NCBI RefSeq assembly: GCF_001418005.1
Contig: NZ_LIOL01000013.1
Span: forward strand, 1-64,000
DNA: 64,000 nucleotides
DNA from: Chelatococcus sambhunathii
GTDB lineage: Bacteria; Pseudomonadota; Alphaproteobacteria; Rhizobiales; Beijerinckiaceae
Direction: 5' to 3'
In this document: positions 29,647 to 40,380 of the stretch, in pieces
How the letters are laid out: each line of letters begins with the position of its first letter
How positions within the stretch are numbered: position 1 is the stretch's first letter
Made by a program: the position numbers and the translations under genes
Notes under the pieces: generated by a model
Told to the model about the DNA's origin: nothing
Database searches by the model: none
The model's input: only the letters and a program-made list of their open reading frames with translations

Positions 29647-29793
29647 CTACAGGACGAGATCCCAGGTCTCGCCGACGAGATCCTGCCCGAGGCTCTCGGG
29701 CGGCTCGGAGGCGACGAGGCGGTCGTGGGGCGCAGCCCAGTGGCGGTCGTCGCCGCGGAGAGCGGGATTGGCGTCAGCGGAGCGGACTTGCCT
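29647..29793 (-). pseudogene. Orphan 3' end of an unidentified gene
   Basis: On the minus strand 48 codons stay open from just inside the solo IS end to a TAG at 29647-29649. The peptide (DRHWAAPHDRLVASEPPESL near its middle, WDLVL at the end) looks like a protein C-terminus. The VASEP segment faintly recalls class II glutamine amidotransferases, but I cannot name the family. The frame meets a stop at the TA of the IS end (29794-29796), so the upstream part has been cut off. Confidence 0.4.
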
Positions 29794-29796
29794 CTA

Positions 29797-29811
29797 GGCT
29801 GTGTTGACAAA
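29797..29811 (+). repeat. Solo IS5-type terminal repeat
   Basis: GGCTGTGTTGACAAA is identical to the 15-bp ends of the element at 12946-13364 and is likewise preceded by TA. No second copy, no transposase sequence and no similarity beyond the 15 bases follow. It is best explained as a scar of an excised or deleted element. Confidence 0.75.
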
Positions 29812-29885
29812 GAGAGGCCGAGCAGCTTTCGGGTGGCACGGGCCGGCGCGATGCCTATGCTTGCCGCCGGAGGATTTGCCGGACC

Positions 29886-30791
29886 ATGCTGGACAGCGCG
29901 ATCAAGACCCTGCCCGCCGTCGACGACCTGCCCGTCACGGAGGGTGCGGCTACGGCCGCCGGCGACTATGAGCGCGTGCGGCGCATCATCGCCTTCATCT
30001 CCGAGCGCTGGCGCAGCCAGCCCTCGCTCGACGACATGGCCGCCCATGCAGGCCTGACGACGACGCAGGTGCACAATCTCTTCCGGCGCTGGTGCGGCCT
30101 CTCCCCCAAGGCCTTCCTGCAGGCGATCACGCTCGACCACGCGCGGGCCCTGCTCGATGCCTCCGCAAGCGTACTCGAAACGGCCTACGAAGTGGGACTG
30201 TCGGGCCCTGGTCGCCTGCACGATCTCTTCGTCACCCACGAGGCGATGACGCCGGGTGCCTACAAGGCCGGCGGCGCGGGCCTCGTCATGTCCTACGGCT
30301 TCCACCCCTCGCCCTTCGGTGAGGCCATCCTCGTCGCCACGGACCGCGGCCTCGCCGGCCTTGGCTTCGTTGACGGGGGCGACCGCGAGGCCGCGCTCGC
30401 CGACATGCGCCGGCGCTGGCCTCGGGCGCATTACGTGGAAGACACCTCCGTGACCAGGCCGCTCGCCGCGCGCATCTTCGATCCCGCCATGTGGCGGGCC
30501 GACCGGCCGCTCAAGGTCGTCCTCATCGGCACGGACTTCGAGGTGCGCGTGTGGCGCACCCTGCTCAAGGTACCGCTCGGCCGCGCCACCACCTATTCGC
30601 AGGTTGCAGAGCACATCGGCAAGCCGAGCGCGGCTCGCGCCGTCGGCGCTGCCGTCGGCAAGAATCCCATCTCCTTCGTCGTACCATGCCACCGTGTGCT
30701 CGGCCGTTCGGGCGCCCTCACCGGCTATCACTGGGGCCTTACGCGCAAGCAGGCCATCCTCGGCTGGGAGGCCGGACGGGCAGGCGGCTGA
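29886..30791 (+). CDS. Ada-like protein: AraC-type HTH fused to O6-methylguanine-DNA methyltransferase
   Basis: A 301-residue DNA repair protein. Residues 28-128 form an AraC-type helix-turn-helix (SLDDMAAHAGLTTTQVHNLFRRW, SPKAFLQ). About 135-205 is the methyltransferase ribonuclease-like domain, and about 213-298 the DNA-binding methyltransferase with the acceptor Cys268 in PCHR (267-270), preceded by GRATTYSQVAE. It removes alkyl groups from O6-guanine by a suicide reaction. The N-terminal zinc/Cys domain of E. coli Ada, which takes methyl from phosphotriesters and triggers activation, is absent, so it may repair without auto-induction. Start ATG 29886 follows GGAGGA at 29869-29874. It lies 75 bases after the solo IS end. 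Confidence 0.9.
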   Translation: MLDSAIKTLPAVDDLPVTEGAATAAGDYERVRRIIAFISERWRSQPSLDDMAAHAGLTTTQVHNLFRRWCGLSPKAFLQAITLDHARALLDASASVLETAYEVGLSGPGRLHDLFVTHEAMTPGAYKAGGAGLVMSYGFHPSPFGEAILVATDRGLAGLGFVDGGDREAALADMRRRWPRAHYVEDTSVTRPLAARIFDPAMWRADRPLKVVLIGTDFEVRVWRTLLKVPLGRATTYSQVAEHIGKPSAARAVGAAVGKNPISFVVPCHRVLGRSGALTGYHWGLTRKQAILGWEAGRAGG

Positions 30792-30908
30792 AGCCGCCTC
30801 CCGTTCAGGGCAAGCCGCGGGCAGGTGCGGCCGCAAGCCTTGCGAAGCGCCACCCCCGCATCCATCTCATGGCAGAAGACACCGCCGCCGGGCGCATGTG
30901 ACAGTCGC

Positions 30909-30936
30909 CTTGCCTGCCGCAGGGCCTGTCCTTATA
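30909..30936 (+). promoter_or_regulatory. Candidate sigma-32-type promoter for dnaK
   Basis: CTTGCC (30909-30914), 16 bases, CTTATA (30931-30936), about 150 bases before the dnaK ATG. It resembles alphaproteobacterial heat-shock promoters; no CIRCE inverted repeat is seen in the leader. Confidence 0.45.
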
Positions 30937-31083
30937 TACGCGCCCGACGTGCGGATTGTCGGTTAGGGGCGCAGCGCGACAGCCAAGGCCGCGATGTGCC
31001 TGAGTTTGGTTAGAGTCAAGCCATGGGCCGGATCGCTTCGGGATCCGGCACGGCGGTCTGCTTGAAAGTGAGGGATCACATCC

Positions 31084-32997
<1,914 letters not shown>

Positions 32998-33009
32998 CCC
33001 GCGCATAAC

Positions 33010-33036
33010 GGGGCCCGGCGCTTGCGCCGGGTCCCC
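33010..33036 (+). terminator. Strong hairpin between dnaK and dnaJ
   Basis: GGGGCCCGGCG and CGCCGGGTCCCC can pair in an 11-bp stem with one bulged T and a 4-base loop, 13 bases after the dnaK stop. No T-run follows, so it is more likely a partial terminator, processing site or mRNA stabiliser than a full stop. Confidence 0.55.
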
Positions 33037-33137
33037 TCGTCATTGCATGTTGAATTCATCTCCCGCGCGCCGGCATGGCGTCCGCATGGAGAAGGCCCAG
33101 GGGATCGGCCCGGTTCGATCGTCGAGGACGAGGTCGC

Positions 33138-34307
33138 ATGGCCAAGGCTGACTACTACGAAATACTCGGCGTTGAGCGCGGCGCTTCTGATGGCGAGCTC
33201 AAGAGCGCCTTTCGCAAGCTCGCCATGCGCTACCATCCCGACCGCAACCCTGGCGACCATGCCGCTGAAGCGCGCTTCAAGGAAATCAACGAGGCCTACG
33301 AGGCCCTGAAGGACCCGCAAAAACGCGCGGCCTATGACCGCTTCGGCCATGCCGCCTTCGAGCAGGGCGGCGGCATGAACGGCGCCCAAGGCTTCGGCGC
33401 TGACTTCGCCTCTTCCATGGCGGACATCTTCGACGACCTGTTCGGCGACTTCATGGGCCGCGCAGGCGCCCGCGGCCGCGGTAATGCCGGTGGCGGCCGC
33501 GAACGGGGCGCCGATATGCGCTACAACCTCGAGATCACGCTTGAGGACGCCTACAAGGGCAAGACCGCGACGATCACATTGCCGACCTCGATCGTCTGCG
33601 AAGCCTGCGACGGCTCGGGCGCCAAGCTCGGCTCGCAGCCGCGCCAATGCCCGACCTGCGGCGGTTACGGCCGCGTCCGCGCCTCCCAGGGCTTCTTCGC
33701 CATTGAGCGCACCTGCCCAGCCTGCCACGGCCGCGGCGAGATCATCGACGACCCATGCGCCGCCTGTTCGGGCGCGGGGCGCGTGACGCGCGAGCGCACG
33801 CTCTCCGTCAACATCCCTCCGGGCGTCGAGGACGGCACGCGCATCCGCCTTGCCGGCGAAGGCGAGGCGGGCCTGCGCGGCGGACCGAGCGGCGACCTCT
33901 ACATCTTCCTGTCGTTGAAGCCGCATCCCATCTACCAGCGCGATGGGGCGGACCTGTTCTGTCGTGTGCCGATCTCGATGGTCACGGCCGCGCTCGGCGG
34001 GGAATTCGACGTACCGACGGTCGACGGCGGCGAAGCCCGCGTGAAAGTGCCCGAGGGCACCCAGACCGGCAAGCAGTTCCGCCTCAGGGGCAAGGGCATG
34101 CCGGTACTGCGCTCGCGTGATTTCGGTGATCTCTACATCCAGGTAGTGGTCGAGACGCCGCAGAAGCTCACCAAGCGCCAGCGCGAGCTGCTCATGGAAT
34201 TCGAGGAAGAATCCTCGCGCGAGACGCATCCGGAAAGCACCGGCTTCTTCTCGCGCGTCAAGGACTTCTTCGAAGGCTTCGGCGGCGGCGTCAGCGGCAA
34301 TGCCTGA
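33138..34307 (+). CDS. dnaJ: Chaperone protein DnaJ (Hsp40)
   Basis: Co-chaperone that delivers substrates and stimulates DnaK ATPase. The J domain (residues 1-70) has the HPD triad in [11 protein letters not shown] Gly/Phe-rich stretch follows (about 75-125), then four zinc-binding CxxCxGxG repeats ([32 protein letters not shown]) and the C-terminal substrate domain ([22 protein letters not shown]). 389 residues, type I DnaJ. Start is ATG 33138, which gives the usual [12 protein letters not shown]; the open frame before it is unconserved. Confidence 0.97.
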   Translation: MAKADYYEILGVERGASDGELKSAFRKLAMRYHPDRNPGDHAAEARFKEINEAYEALKDPQKRAAYDRFGHAAFEQGGGMNGAQGFGADFASSMADIFDDLFGDFMGRAGARGRGNAGGGRERGADMRYNLEITLEDAYKGKTATITLPTSIVCEACDGSGAKLGSQPRQCPTCGGYGRVRASQGFFAIERTCPACHGRGEIIDDPCAACSGAGRVTRERTLSVNIPPGVEDGTRIRLAGEGEAGLRGGPSGDLYIFLSLKPHPIYQRDGADLFCRVPISMVTAALGGEFDVPTVDGGEARVKVPEGTQTGKQFRLRGKGMPVLRSRDFGDLYIQVVVETPQKLTKRQRELLMEFEEESSRETHPESTGFFSRVKDFFEGFGGGVSGNA

Positions 34308-34382
34308 CCGGCAAGGGGCTTGACCGCGCCGGCTGGCTGTTCCAGCTATTGTTCGTCCCGAAAGACCGGAAAGTGTCGATCC

Positions 34383-34982
34383 GTGATTGAGCTGCGCCGC
34401 CGCGAGGAAAAGCCCCCGCTCGAAGACGAAGCCCGCTTCCTCAAGTCCTGGGTCGAGCGCCCGCTCGTCACGGGTGCGGTCAGCCCCTCGGGGCGGATGC
34501 TCGCCCGCACCATGGCAAGCTATGTCGACCCGCATCTCGACGGCCCGGTCATCGAGCTCGGCCCGGGCACGGGACCTGTCACCGAGGCGATCATCCGCCG
34601 CGGCGTGGCGCCCGAGCGCCTCATCCTCGTCGAGTTCAATCCCGATTTCTGCAAGCTGCTCAGGCGCCGCTTCCCGGCGGCCACCGTCGTCGAGGGCGAT
34701 GCCTACGGCCTGGCGGAAACCCTCGGCGATAGCGCCGCCCGTCCCGCCGCCGCCGTTGTCTCTAGCCTGCCGCTGTTCACGAAACCCCTGCCCATGCGGG
34801 TCGCGCTGCTGAACGACGCCTTCGACCTGATGCGGAGCGGGGCGCCCTTCGTCCAGTTCACCTACGCGGTGGTGCCGCCCATCCCGAAGGACGCCGCGCA
34901 TTATTCTGTGACTGCCTCCAACCGCGTGTGGTGGAACCTGCCGCCGGCACGCGTATGGGTCTATCGCGCCCGTCGGGCGTAG
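34383..34982 (+). CDS. pmtA: Phosphatidylethanolamine N-methyltransferase-like (PmtA type)
   Basis: A 199-residue SAM-dependent methyltransferase. The SAM motif I is [13 protein letters not shown], with [17 protein letters not shown] as the acidic loop and [10 protein letters not shown] as the motif IV region. The sequence from [23 protein letters not shown] onward and the C-terminal [11 protein letters not shown] fit the Sinorhizobium-type PmtA, which makes phosphatidylcholine by stepwise methylation of phosphatidylethanolamine. Close relatives include KsgA-like rRNA methylases, but length and N-terminus favour PmtA. It begins with GTG 34383, 75 bases after dnaJ, and the next gene starts 3 bases after its stop. 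Confidence 0.78.
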   Translation: MIELRRREEKPPLEDEARFLKSWVERPLVTGAVSPSGRMLARTMASYVDPHLDGPVIELGPGTGPVTEAIIRRGVAPERLILVEFNPDFCKLLRRRFPAATVVEGDAYGLAETLGDSAARPAAAVVSSLPLFTKPLPMRVALLNDAFDLMRSGAPFVQFTYAVVPPIPKDAAHYSVTASNRVWWNLPPARVWVYRARRA

Positions 34983-34985
34983 CGC

Positions 34986-35618
34986 GTGGCCACGGCCTTC
35001 TACCTGACGCATCCTCAGGTCGCCATCGATCCTGTCGTGCCCGTGCCCGAGTGGGGCCTGTCAGACCGCGGCCGCGAGCGCGTACGCGACACCGCCGGCC
35101 TTGCCTGGACGCGCCGTATCGGCCGCATCGTCTCCTCCACCGAGCGCAAGGCCGTCGAGACCGCCACGATCCTTGCCGAGCACCTCGGCCTTGCCGTCGA
35201 GGTGCGCGAGGCCATGCACGAGAACGACCGCTCGGCCACCGGCTTCCTGCCGCCGCCGGAGTTCGAGGCGACGGCGAATCTCTTCTTCGCTCATCCGGAC
35301 GAGAGCATCCGCGGCTGGGAACGGGCCCGCGACGCCCAGCGGCGCATCGTCACCGCCGTCGAAGGCGCGCTCAAGGGCGAGGACGGCAGCCGCGATGTCT
35401 GCTTCGTCGGCCATGGCGGCGTCGGCACGCTGCTCTACTGCCACCTCACGGGCGAGGCGATCACACGGCGCTTCGACCAGGCGCCGGGCGGCGGCAATCT
35501 CTTCGCCTTCCCGATATTCGCCTTCGACAGCGGGCCGCGGAAGGTGCTACACGGCTGGCGCCCCTTCGACCAGCCGCAAAGGATACGTCCATGCAGACGA
35601 ACGCTCGCGATCGCCTGA
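34986..35618 (+). CDS. Histidine phosphatase superfamily protein with altered RHG motif
   Basis: A 210-residue member of the phosphoglycerate mutase-like fold. The N-terminal RHG motif is replaced by THP ([12 protein letters not shown]): the catalytic His remains but the phosphate-binding Arg is Thr. Other elements are present: [11 protein letters not shown] (second Arg), the acid region [10 protein letters not shown], and [11 protein letters not shown] with the second His. Relatives with the same LTHP-type start occur in alphaproteobacteria, so this is a subfamily trait and not a recent mutation, by my recollection. GTG start at 34986, directly after pmtA. Its last 28 bases overlap pyrF. Confidence 0.75.
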   Translation: MATAFYLTHPQVAIDPVVPVPEWGLSDRGRERVRDTAGLAWTRRIGRIVSSTERKAVETATILAEHLGLAVEVREAMHENDRSATGFLPPPEFEATANLFFAHPDESIRGWERARDAQRRIVTAVEGALKGEDGSRDVCFVGHGGVGTLLYCHLTGEAITRRFDQAPGGGNLFAFPIFAFDSGPRKVLHGWRPFDQPQRIRPCRRTLAIA

Positions 35619-36298
35619 TCACCGCGCTCGACGTGCCGAGCGCCGACGAGGCCCTGGCACTCGTCGACAGGCTCGGCGATGCCGTCAGCTTCTACAAGAT
35701 CGGCATGGAGCTCGTTTACGGCGGGGGTGGCCTCGCCGTCGCCGAGCGGCTCGTGAAGGCGGGCAAGAAGGTCTTCCTCGACCTCAAGCTGCACGACATC
35801 CCCAACACGGTCGAGCGTGCGACGGCCCAGGTGGCACGGCTCGGCGTGCATCTCCTCACCGTCCACGGCTATCCGCAGACGATGCGCGCCGCCCATGCCG
35901 GGCGTGCCGGCACGGGTCTGAAGCTCCTCGCCGTGACCGTGATGACCTCCTACGACGACGACGATCTCGTCGCCGCCGGCTATGCTGAGGGCGTCGGGCC
36001 GACCGTGCGCCGCCGCGCCGATCAGGCGAAGGACATCGGCATCGACGGCCTCATCATCTCGCCGCACGAGGCGGCCGCCCTGCGTGCCGCCCTCGGCCCG
36101 TCCATGCTGCTCGTCACGCCGGGCGTGCGCCCGGCCGGCAGCGCCGTCGGCGACCAGAAGCGCGTGATGACGCCGGGCGAGGCGATCCGCGCCGGGGCCG
36201 ACCACCTCGTCGTCGGCCGGCCGGTGACGGCCGCGAGCGATCCACGCGCAGCGGCCGAGGCGATCGTCGCCGAGATTTCCGCAAACCTGACCGCCTGA
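35591..36298 (+). CDS. pyrF: Orotidine 5'-phosphate decarboxylase
   Basis: Last step of UMP synthesis: decarboxylation of OMP. 235 residues of a TIM-barrel enzyme; [17 protein letters not shown] at the start, the catalytic Asp/Lys array in [11 protein letters not shown], and the phosphate-binding [14 protein letters not shown] at the end are diagnostic. The ATG at 35591 sits inside the end of the preceding phosphatase-like gene (28-base overlap), which implies translational coupling. DUF1330 follows 11 bases after the stop, so the operon continues. Confidence 0.97.
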   Translation: MQTNARDRLITALDVPSADEALALVDRLGDAVSFYKIGMELVYGGGGLAVAERLVKAGKKVFLDLKLHDIPNTVERATAQVARLGVHLLTVHGYPQTMRAAHAGRAGTGLKLLAVTVMTSYDDDDLVAAGYAEGVGPTVRRRADQAKDIGIDGLIISPHEAAALRAALGPSMLLVTPGVRPAGSAVGDQKRVMTPGEAIRAGADHLVVGRPVTAASDPRAAAEAIVAEISANLTA

Positions 36299-36309
36299 GG
36301 GAGGAGAGA

Positions 36310-36621
36310 ATGGCAAAAGCCTATTGGATCGGCCGCGTCGACGTCGAGGACCCGGAGGCCTACAAGGCCTATGTCGCCGCCAACGGCGACGCCTTCCGCA
36401 AGTACGGGGCCCGCTTCCTCGTGCGCGGCGGCGCTTTCGAGGCCGTGGAAGGCGGCGCGCGCCAGCGCAATGTCGTCATAGAGTTCCCGGACCGGGAGGC
36501 CGCCGTCGCCTGCTGGCACTCGCCCGAGTACAAGGCCGCCAAGGCCAAGCGCGATGGCCATGCCATCGCCGACATCATCATCATCGAGGGCTATGACGGA
36601 CCGCAGCCGTCCGACGGGTGA
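36310..36621 (+). CDS. DUF1330 domain protein
   Basis: A 103-residue cytoplasmic protein with a ferredoxin-like dimeric alpha/beta-barrel fold (DUF1330). AYWIGRVDVEDPEAYKAYV, FLVRGGAFEAVEG and VIEFPDREAAVACWHSPEYKAA are the standard landmarks; the fold is used by small oxygenases and heme-degrading enzymes, but no reaction is known for this family. GGGAGGAG lies just before ATG 36310. Located 11 bases after pyrF and overlapping the next gene by 29 bases. Confidence 0.9.
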   Translation: MAKAYWIGRVDVEDPEAYKAYVAANGDAFRKYGARFLVRGGAFEAVEGGARQRNVVIEFPDREAAVACWHSPEYKAAKAKRDGHAIADIIIIEGYDGPQPSDG

Positions 36622-37144
36622 GCCCGGCGCGCCCGCCCCTTACCGCACAAGGCCGACGCAGGCGGCGGACCTCGCCCGCCTGCCGGACGTCGAGCGCTCG
36701 GCCGGCGAACGCTTCCGGGCGAGCGATCTTGCCTGGGTCGCCGATGAGCCGCCCGCACCGGTCAAGACCCATGCGCGCCACCTCGGCTGGCACTGGGTCG
36801 CGGCCGACGCGGACGACGTGCCCGTCGCCTTCCTCTTCGCCCGGCCGTGTGGCGGCATGGTCCATATCGGCGAGATCTCGGTTGCCCTGCCGCACCAAGG
36901 GCGCGGCCTCGGCCGCGCGCTCATCGCCGCCGTCTGCCTCGAGGCGCGCCGGCAGGGTTTTGCCAAGGTCACGCTGACCACCTATCGCGACATTGCCTGG
37001 AACGGGCCCTATTACGCCTCGCTCGGCTTTCGCGAGATGGCGCCGGAGGAGCATCCGCCCTTCCTGCGCGAGCAATTGGCCGAGGAGGCGCGGCACGGCC
37101 ATGATTCGGCCCGCCGCGCCGCCATGGTGCTGGCGCTCGCCTGA
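36593..37144 (+). CDS. GNAT family N-acetyltransferase
   Basis: A 183-residue acetyltransferase. The acetyl-CoA pyrophosphate-binding motif A is [17 protein letters not shown], followed by [36 protein letters not shown], typical of GNATs that act on amines of small molecules or antibiotics. The C-terminal 40 residues are unconserved. I start at ATG 36593, inside the end of the DUF1330 gene, because GAGGG precedes it at the right distance. Substrate not known. Confidence 0.85.
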   Translation: MTDRSRPTGEPGAPAPYRTRPTQAADLARLPDVERSAGERFRASDLAWVADEPPAPVKTHARHLGWHWVAADADDVPVAFLFARPCGGMVHIGEISVALPHQGRGLGRALIAAVCLEARRQGFAKVTLTTYRDIAWNGPYYASLGFREMAPEEHPPFLREQLAEEARHGHDSARRAAMVLALA

Positions 37145-37178
37145 TCACGATGCGGGCACGATCCTTACCGACGCGGTC

Positions 37179-37207
37179 TTGGCGCAAGCCCCCCGCGCCG
37201 CTATACC
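37179..37207 (+). promoter_or_regulatory. Candidate sigma-70 promoter for dapB
   Basis: TTGGCG (37179-37184), 17 bases, TATACC (37202-37207), ending 50 bases before the dapB start. It would open a new unit dapB-gpmA-alkB. Confidence 0.5.
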
Positions 37208-37256
37208 ACCGGCCACGGTCGGGCGCAGCGGCGCCGGCCAGCGCGGGAGGGAAACC

Positions 37257-38072
37257 ATGGCGGACATGCGGCTCGTCGTCGTCGGAGCAGCCGGACGCAT
37301 GGGACGCATGCTCGTCAAAACCGTTCATGAGACACCCGGCGCGATCCTTGCTGCCGCTGTCGAGCGCGAGAGCTCGCCCTTCATCGGCAAGGACGCGGGC
37401 GATCTTGCCGGCACCGGCAACCTCGGCATCCCGGTGACGAACGACGTCGCGGCCGCCTTCGCCGAGGCCGACGGCGTCATCGACTTTACCGCCCCCGCCG
37501 CCACAGCCGCCTTCGCCCGCGCCGCGGCCGGGGCCGGCATCGTCCATGTCGTCGGCACAACCGGCTTGACGGATAGCGATCTTGCCGTGCTCGCCGAGGC
37601 CGGGCGCACGACGCGGATCGTCCAGTCCGGCAACATGAGCCTCGGCGTCAACCTGCTGACGGCGCTGGTGCGCCGCGTCGCGGCGACGCTCGGGCCGGAA
37701 TTCGACATCGAGGTGCTGGAGATGCACCATCGCATGAAGGTGGACGCCCCCTCCGGCACGGCTCTCATGCTCGGCGAAGCTGCCGCGGAGGGCCGCGCGG
37801 TCGGCCTGCGCGAGCATGCCGTGCGGGTGCGCGACGGCCACACCGGCGCGCGCCGGGCCGGCGACATCGGCTTCGCCACCCTGCGCGGCGGCTCCGTCAT
37901 CGGCGAGCACACCGTGGTCTTCGCCGGCGACGGCGAGCGCATCGAGCTCACCCACAAGGCCGACGACCGGGCGCTCTTCGCCCGCGGCGCCCTGCGCGCA
38001 GCGCTGTGGGCGCGCGAGCGCCCGGCCGGCCTCTACACCATGTCCGACGTGCTCGGCATCGCCGCGCTGTAA
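37257..38072 (+). CDS. dapB: 4-hydroxy-tetrahydrodipicolinate reductase
   Basis: NAD(P)H-dependent step of the lysine/diaminopimelate pathway, supplying the peptidoglycan cross-link amino acid. 271 residues: nucleotide-binding [12 protein letters not shown] (residues 7-18), [17 protein letters not shown], the substrate-binding SGNMSLGVN and the signature [16 protein letters not shown] with the catalytic His-His and Lys. Ends [12 protein letters not shown] 37257 follows a GGGAGGG site. gpmA follows after 23 bases. Confidence 0.97.
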   Translation: MADMRLVVVGAAGRMGRMLVKTVHETPGAILAAAVERESSPFIGKDAGDLAGTGNLGIPVTNDVAAAFAEADGVIDFTAPAATAAFARAAAGAGIVHVVGTTGLTDSDLAVLAEAGRTTRIVQSGNMSLGVNLLTALVRRVAATLGPEFDIEVLEMHHRMKVDAPSGTALMLGEAAAEGRAVGLREHAVRVRDGHTGARRAGDIGFATLRGGSVIGEHTVVFAGDGERIELTHKADDRALFARGALRAALWARERPAGLYTMSDVLGIAAL

Positions 38073-38095
38073 GCCAACCCGATCCGGAGATACCA

Positions 38096-38716
38096 ATGGA
38101 GCGTCTTCTCGTCCTCGTCCGCCACGGCCAGAGCGACTGGAACCTGAAAAATCTCTTCACCGGCTGGAAGGATCCGGGCCTCACCGAGCAGGGCGTGGCC
38201 GAGGCGAAGGCCGCCGGCAAGCGCCTCAAGGCGCTCGGCCTCACCTTCGACATCGCCTTCACCTCGGACCTGAGCCGCGCGCAGCACACCTGCGACCTCA
38301 TCCTCAAGGAACTCGGCCAGGAGAACCTCGAGACCATCCGCGACCAGGCGCTCAACGAGCGCGACTACGGCGAGCTGTCGGGCCTCAACAAGGACGACGC
38401 GCGCAAGCGGTGGGGCGAGGAGCAGGTGCACGTCTGGCGCCGCTCCTATGACGTGCCGCCGCCCGGCGGCGAGAGCCTGAAGGACACGGCGGCCCGCGTG
38501 CTGCCCTATTACATCGGCGAGATCCTTCCGCGCGTGATGCGCGGCGAGAAGGTGCTCGTGGCCGCCCACGGCAACAGCCTGCGCGCCCTCGTGATGGTGC
38601 TCGACCGGCTGACACCCGAGACGATCCCGACGATGGAGCTCGCCACGGGCGAGCCGCTCGTCTATCGCCTCAAGGCGGACACGACGGTCGAATCGAAGGA
38701 CGTGCTCAAGGGCTGA
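38096..38716 (+). CDS. gpmA: 2,3-bisphosphoglycerate-dependent phosphoglycerate mutase
   Basis: Interconverts 3- and 2-phosphoglycerate in glycolysis and gluconeogenesis. 206 residues. [22 protein letters not shown] carries the phospho-His motif [14 protein letters not shown] the acid residue, and [11 protein letters not shown] the second His. It is shorter than the E. coli enzyme (250) but matches the compact alphaproteobacterial form. The gene lies between dapB and alkB in the same direction. Confidence 0.95.
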   Translation: MERLLVLVRHGQSDWNLKNLFTGWKDPGLTEQGVAEAKAAGKRLKALGLTFDIAFTSDLSRAQHTCDLILKELGQENLETIRDQALNERDYGELSGLNKDDARKRWGEEQVHVWRRSYDVPPPGGESLKDTAARVLPYYIGEILPRVMRGEKVLVAAHGNSLRALVMVLDRLTPETIPTMELATGEPLVYRLKADTTVESKDVLKG

Positions 38717-38734
38717 GGTTCGGCCACGAGGGCG

Positions 38735-39355
38735 ATGACACAGGCGCTGGAACTGCGGCCGGGCGTCCTGCACTGGCCCGGCTATCTCGACCGTCCGGCG
38801 CAGGACGCGCTCGCCGCCGCCCTGCGCGAGGTGGTGCGCGAGGCGCCGTTCTACACCCCGCGCATGCCGCGCACCGGCAAGCCCTTCTCGGTGCGCATGA
38901 CGAACTGCGGCCCGCTCGGCTGGGTCTCGGACGAGACAGGCTACCGCTATCAGCCGACCCATCCCGAGACCGGCAGGCCATGGCCCAGGATCCCCGCCGC
39001 CCTCATGGAGGCATGGCAGGCGCTTGCCGGCTATCCGCATCCGCCGGAGGCGTGCCTCGTCAACTTCTACGGCCCCGGCGCGCGCATGGGTCTGCACCAG
39101 GACAGGGACGAGGAGGATTTCGACGCGCCCGTCCTCTCCTTGTCGCTCGGCGACACCGCCCTGTTTCGCATCGGCGGCACCGGCCGGCGCGATCCCACGG
39201 TCTCGCTGCGCCTCGCCTCGGGCGACGCCTTGCTCTTCGGTGGGCCGGCGCGGCTCGCCTTTCACGGCATCGACAGGATCATGCCGGGCACTTCGACCTT
39301 GCTCCGCGAGCCGGGCCGGATCAATCTGACCCTGCGCCGCGTCACGCGGCCCTGA
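38735..39355 (+). CDS. alkB: Alpha-ketoglutarate-dependent dioxygenase AlkB
   Basis: Iron(II) and 2-oxoglutarate-dependent enzyme that removes methyl groups from 1-methyladenine and 3-methylcytosine in DNA or RNA. The 206 residues show NFYGPGARMGLHQDRDE with the iron-binding HxD, LSLGDTALFRIGG, LLFGGPARLAFHGID with the second His and RINLTLRR for 2-oxoglutarate. It begins 18 bases after gpmA. With the Ada-like protein at 29.9 kb it gives two independent routes for alkylation repair in this window, though the genes are not linked. Confidence 0.94.
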   Translation: MTQALELRPGVLHWPGYLDRPAQDALAAALREVVREAPFYTPRMPRTGKPFSVRMTNCGPLGWVSDETGYRYQPTHPETGRPWPRIPAALMEAWQALAGYPHPPEACLVNFYGPGARMGLHQDRDEEDFDAPVLSLSLGDTALFRIGGTGRRDPTVSLRLASGDALLFGGPARLAFHGIDRIMPGTSTLLREPGRINLTLRRVTRP

Positions 39356-39414
39356 CAAACCATCATCGGACGGCGGCACCGCCACGCTGCCCGCCCCGCA
39401 AGGAGAACGAGCGT

Positions 39415-40377
39415 ATGGCATCCCTGCTGCCGCGTCTTGTCACGATGGCCCTCGTGGTGGTCGCGGGCCTGAGCGCCGCGCCCTCCGTGCGCGCCGCCGA
39501 GCCGCCCTTCCTTCCGGGCCTCAGCGTCGGGTTCGAGCCGCCACCATCGATGACGCCGGCCGGCCAGTTCTCCGGCTATGTCGACGAGAGGGCGGGCGCC
39601 AGCATCATCATCGTCGAAATGCCGGCCGAGGCCTATGCCGACATCGAAAAGGGCTTCAATGCCGACGCGCTCAAGGGCCAGGGCGTCACGGTGCGCAAGC
39701 GCGCGCCCTTCGCGCTCGGCAAAGGGCTCAAGGCCTTTCTCGTCGAGGGTACGCAGAAACAGGGCACCACCGTCTTCGATAAATGGATTCTGGTGGCGAC
39801 CAACGGCAAGACCACCGCCCTCGTGACGGTGCAGGCGCCAGCGACGACCGCCGGCTATGACAGCGCAACCGTCGAGAAGAGCCTGAAGACGATCGCCTTC
39901 CGCGCGCCGCCGGGCGTCGACGAGCAACTCGCCTCCCTGCCCTTCCGCATGGGCGAACTCGCCGGCTTCCGCATCGTGCGCGTCGCCACCGGCAACAGCG
40001 TGCTGATGACGCAGGGCCCCAAGGACGTGGTGCGCGAGGCCGAGCAGCCGCTCGTCATCGTCTCCTCGGGCGAAGCGGCCATTCCCGGCACGCTGGAGCA
40101 GGACCGTTTCGCCAAGCAGGCCTTCTCCACGCTGCCCGGAATCGCCAATCTCGCCATCCAGCGCATCGAAGGCAAGGACGAGAACGGCGTGCCAATGCAC
40201 GAGATCGTCGCCACCGCCGATGACGTGCGCACCAAGCAGCGCCTGTTCCTGATGCAGATCGTACGGTTCGAGCGCTCCAACTACCTGCGCCTCGTCGTCA
40301 TGGCGCGCGAGAACCAGCGCGGCGACCTCGAGCAGCGCGCCCGCACCATCGCCGCCGGCCTGTCGGTCGGTTCGTAA
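39415..40377 (+). CDS. Secreted protein of unknown function
   Basis: A 320-residue protein with a clear signal peptide (residues 1-28, cleavage after VRAA) and no later membrane span. The mature part contains two roughly similar halves in style: residues 40-165 (GFEPPPSMTPAGQFSGYVDERAGAS and ALVTVQAPATT) and 180-315 (GELAGFRIVRVATGNSVLM and LFLMQIVRFERSNYLRLVV). No catalytic motif is apparent. Family not recognised; homologues are likely limited to alphaproteobacteria. An AAGGAG lies 10 bases before the ATG. It follows alkB after 59 bases. Confidence 0.72.
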   Translation: MASLLPRLVTMALVVVAGLSAAPSVRAAEPPFLPGLSVGFEPPPSMTPAGQFSGYVDERAGASIIIVEMPAEAYADIEKGFNADALKGQGVTVRKRAPFALGKGLKAFLVEGTQKQGTTVFDKWILVATNGKTTALVTVQAPATTAGYDSATVEKSLKTIAFRAPPGVDEQLASLPFRMGELAGFRIVRVATGNSVLMTQGPKDVVREAEQPLVIVSSGEAAIPGTLEQDRFAKQAFSTLPGIANLAIQRIEGKDENGVPMHEIVATADDVRTKQRLFLMQIVRFERSNYLRLVVMARENQRGDLEQRARTIAAGLSVGS

Positions 40378-40380
40378 GGC

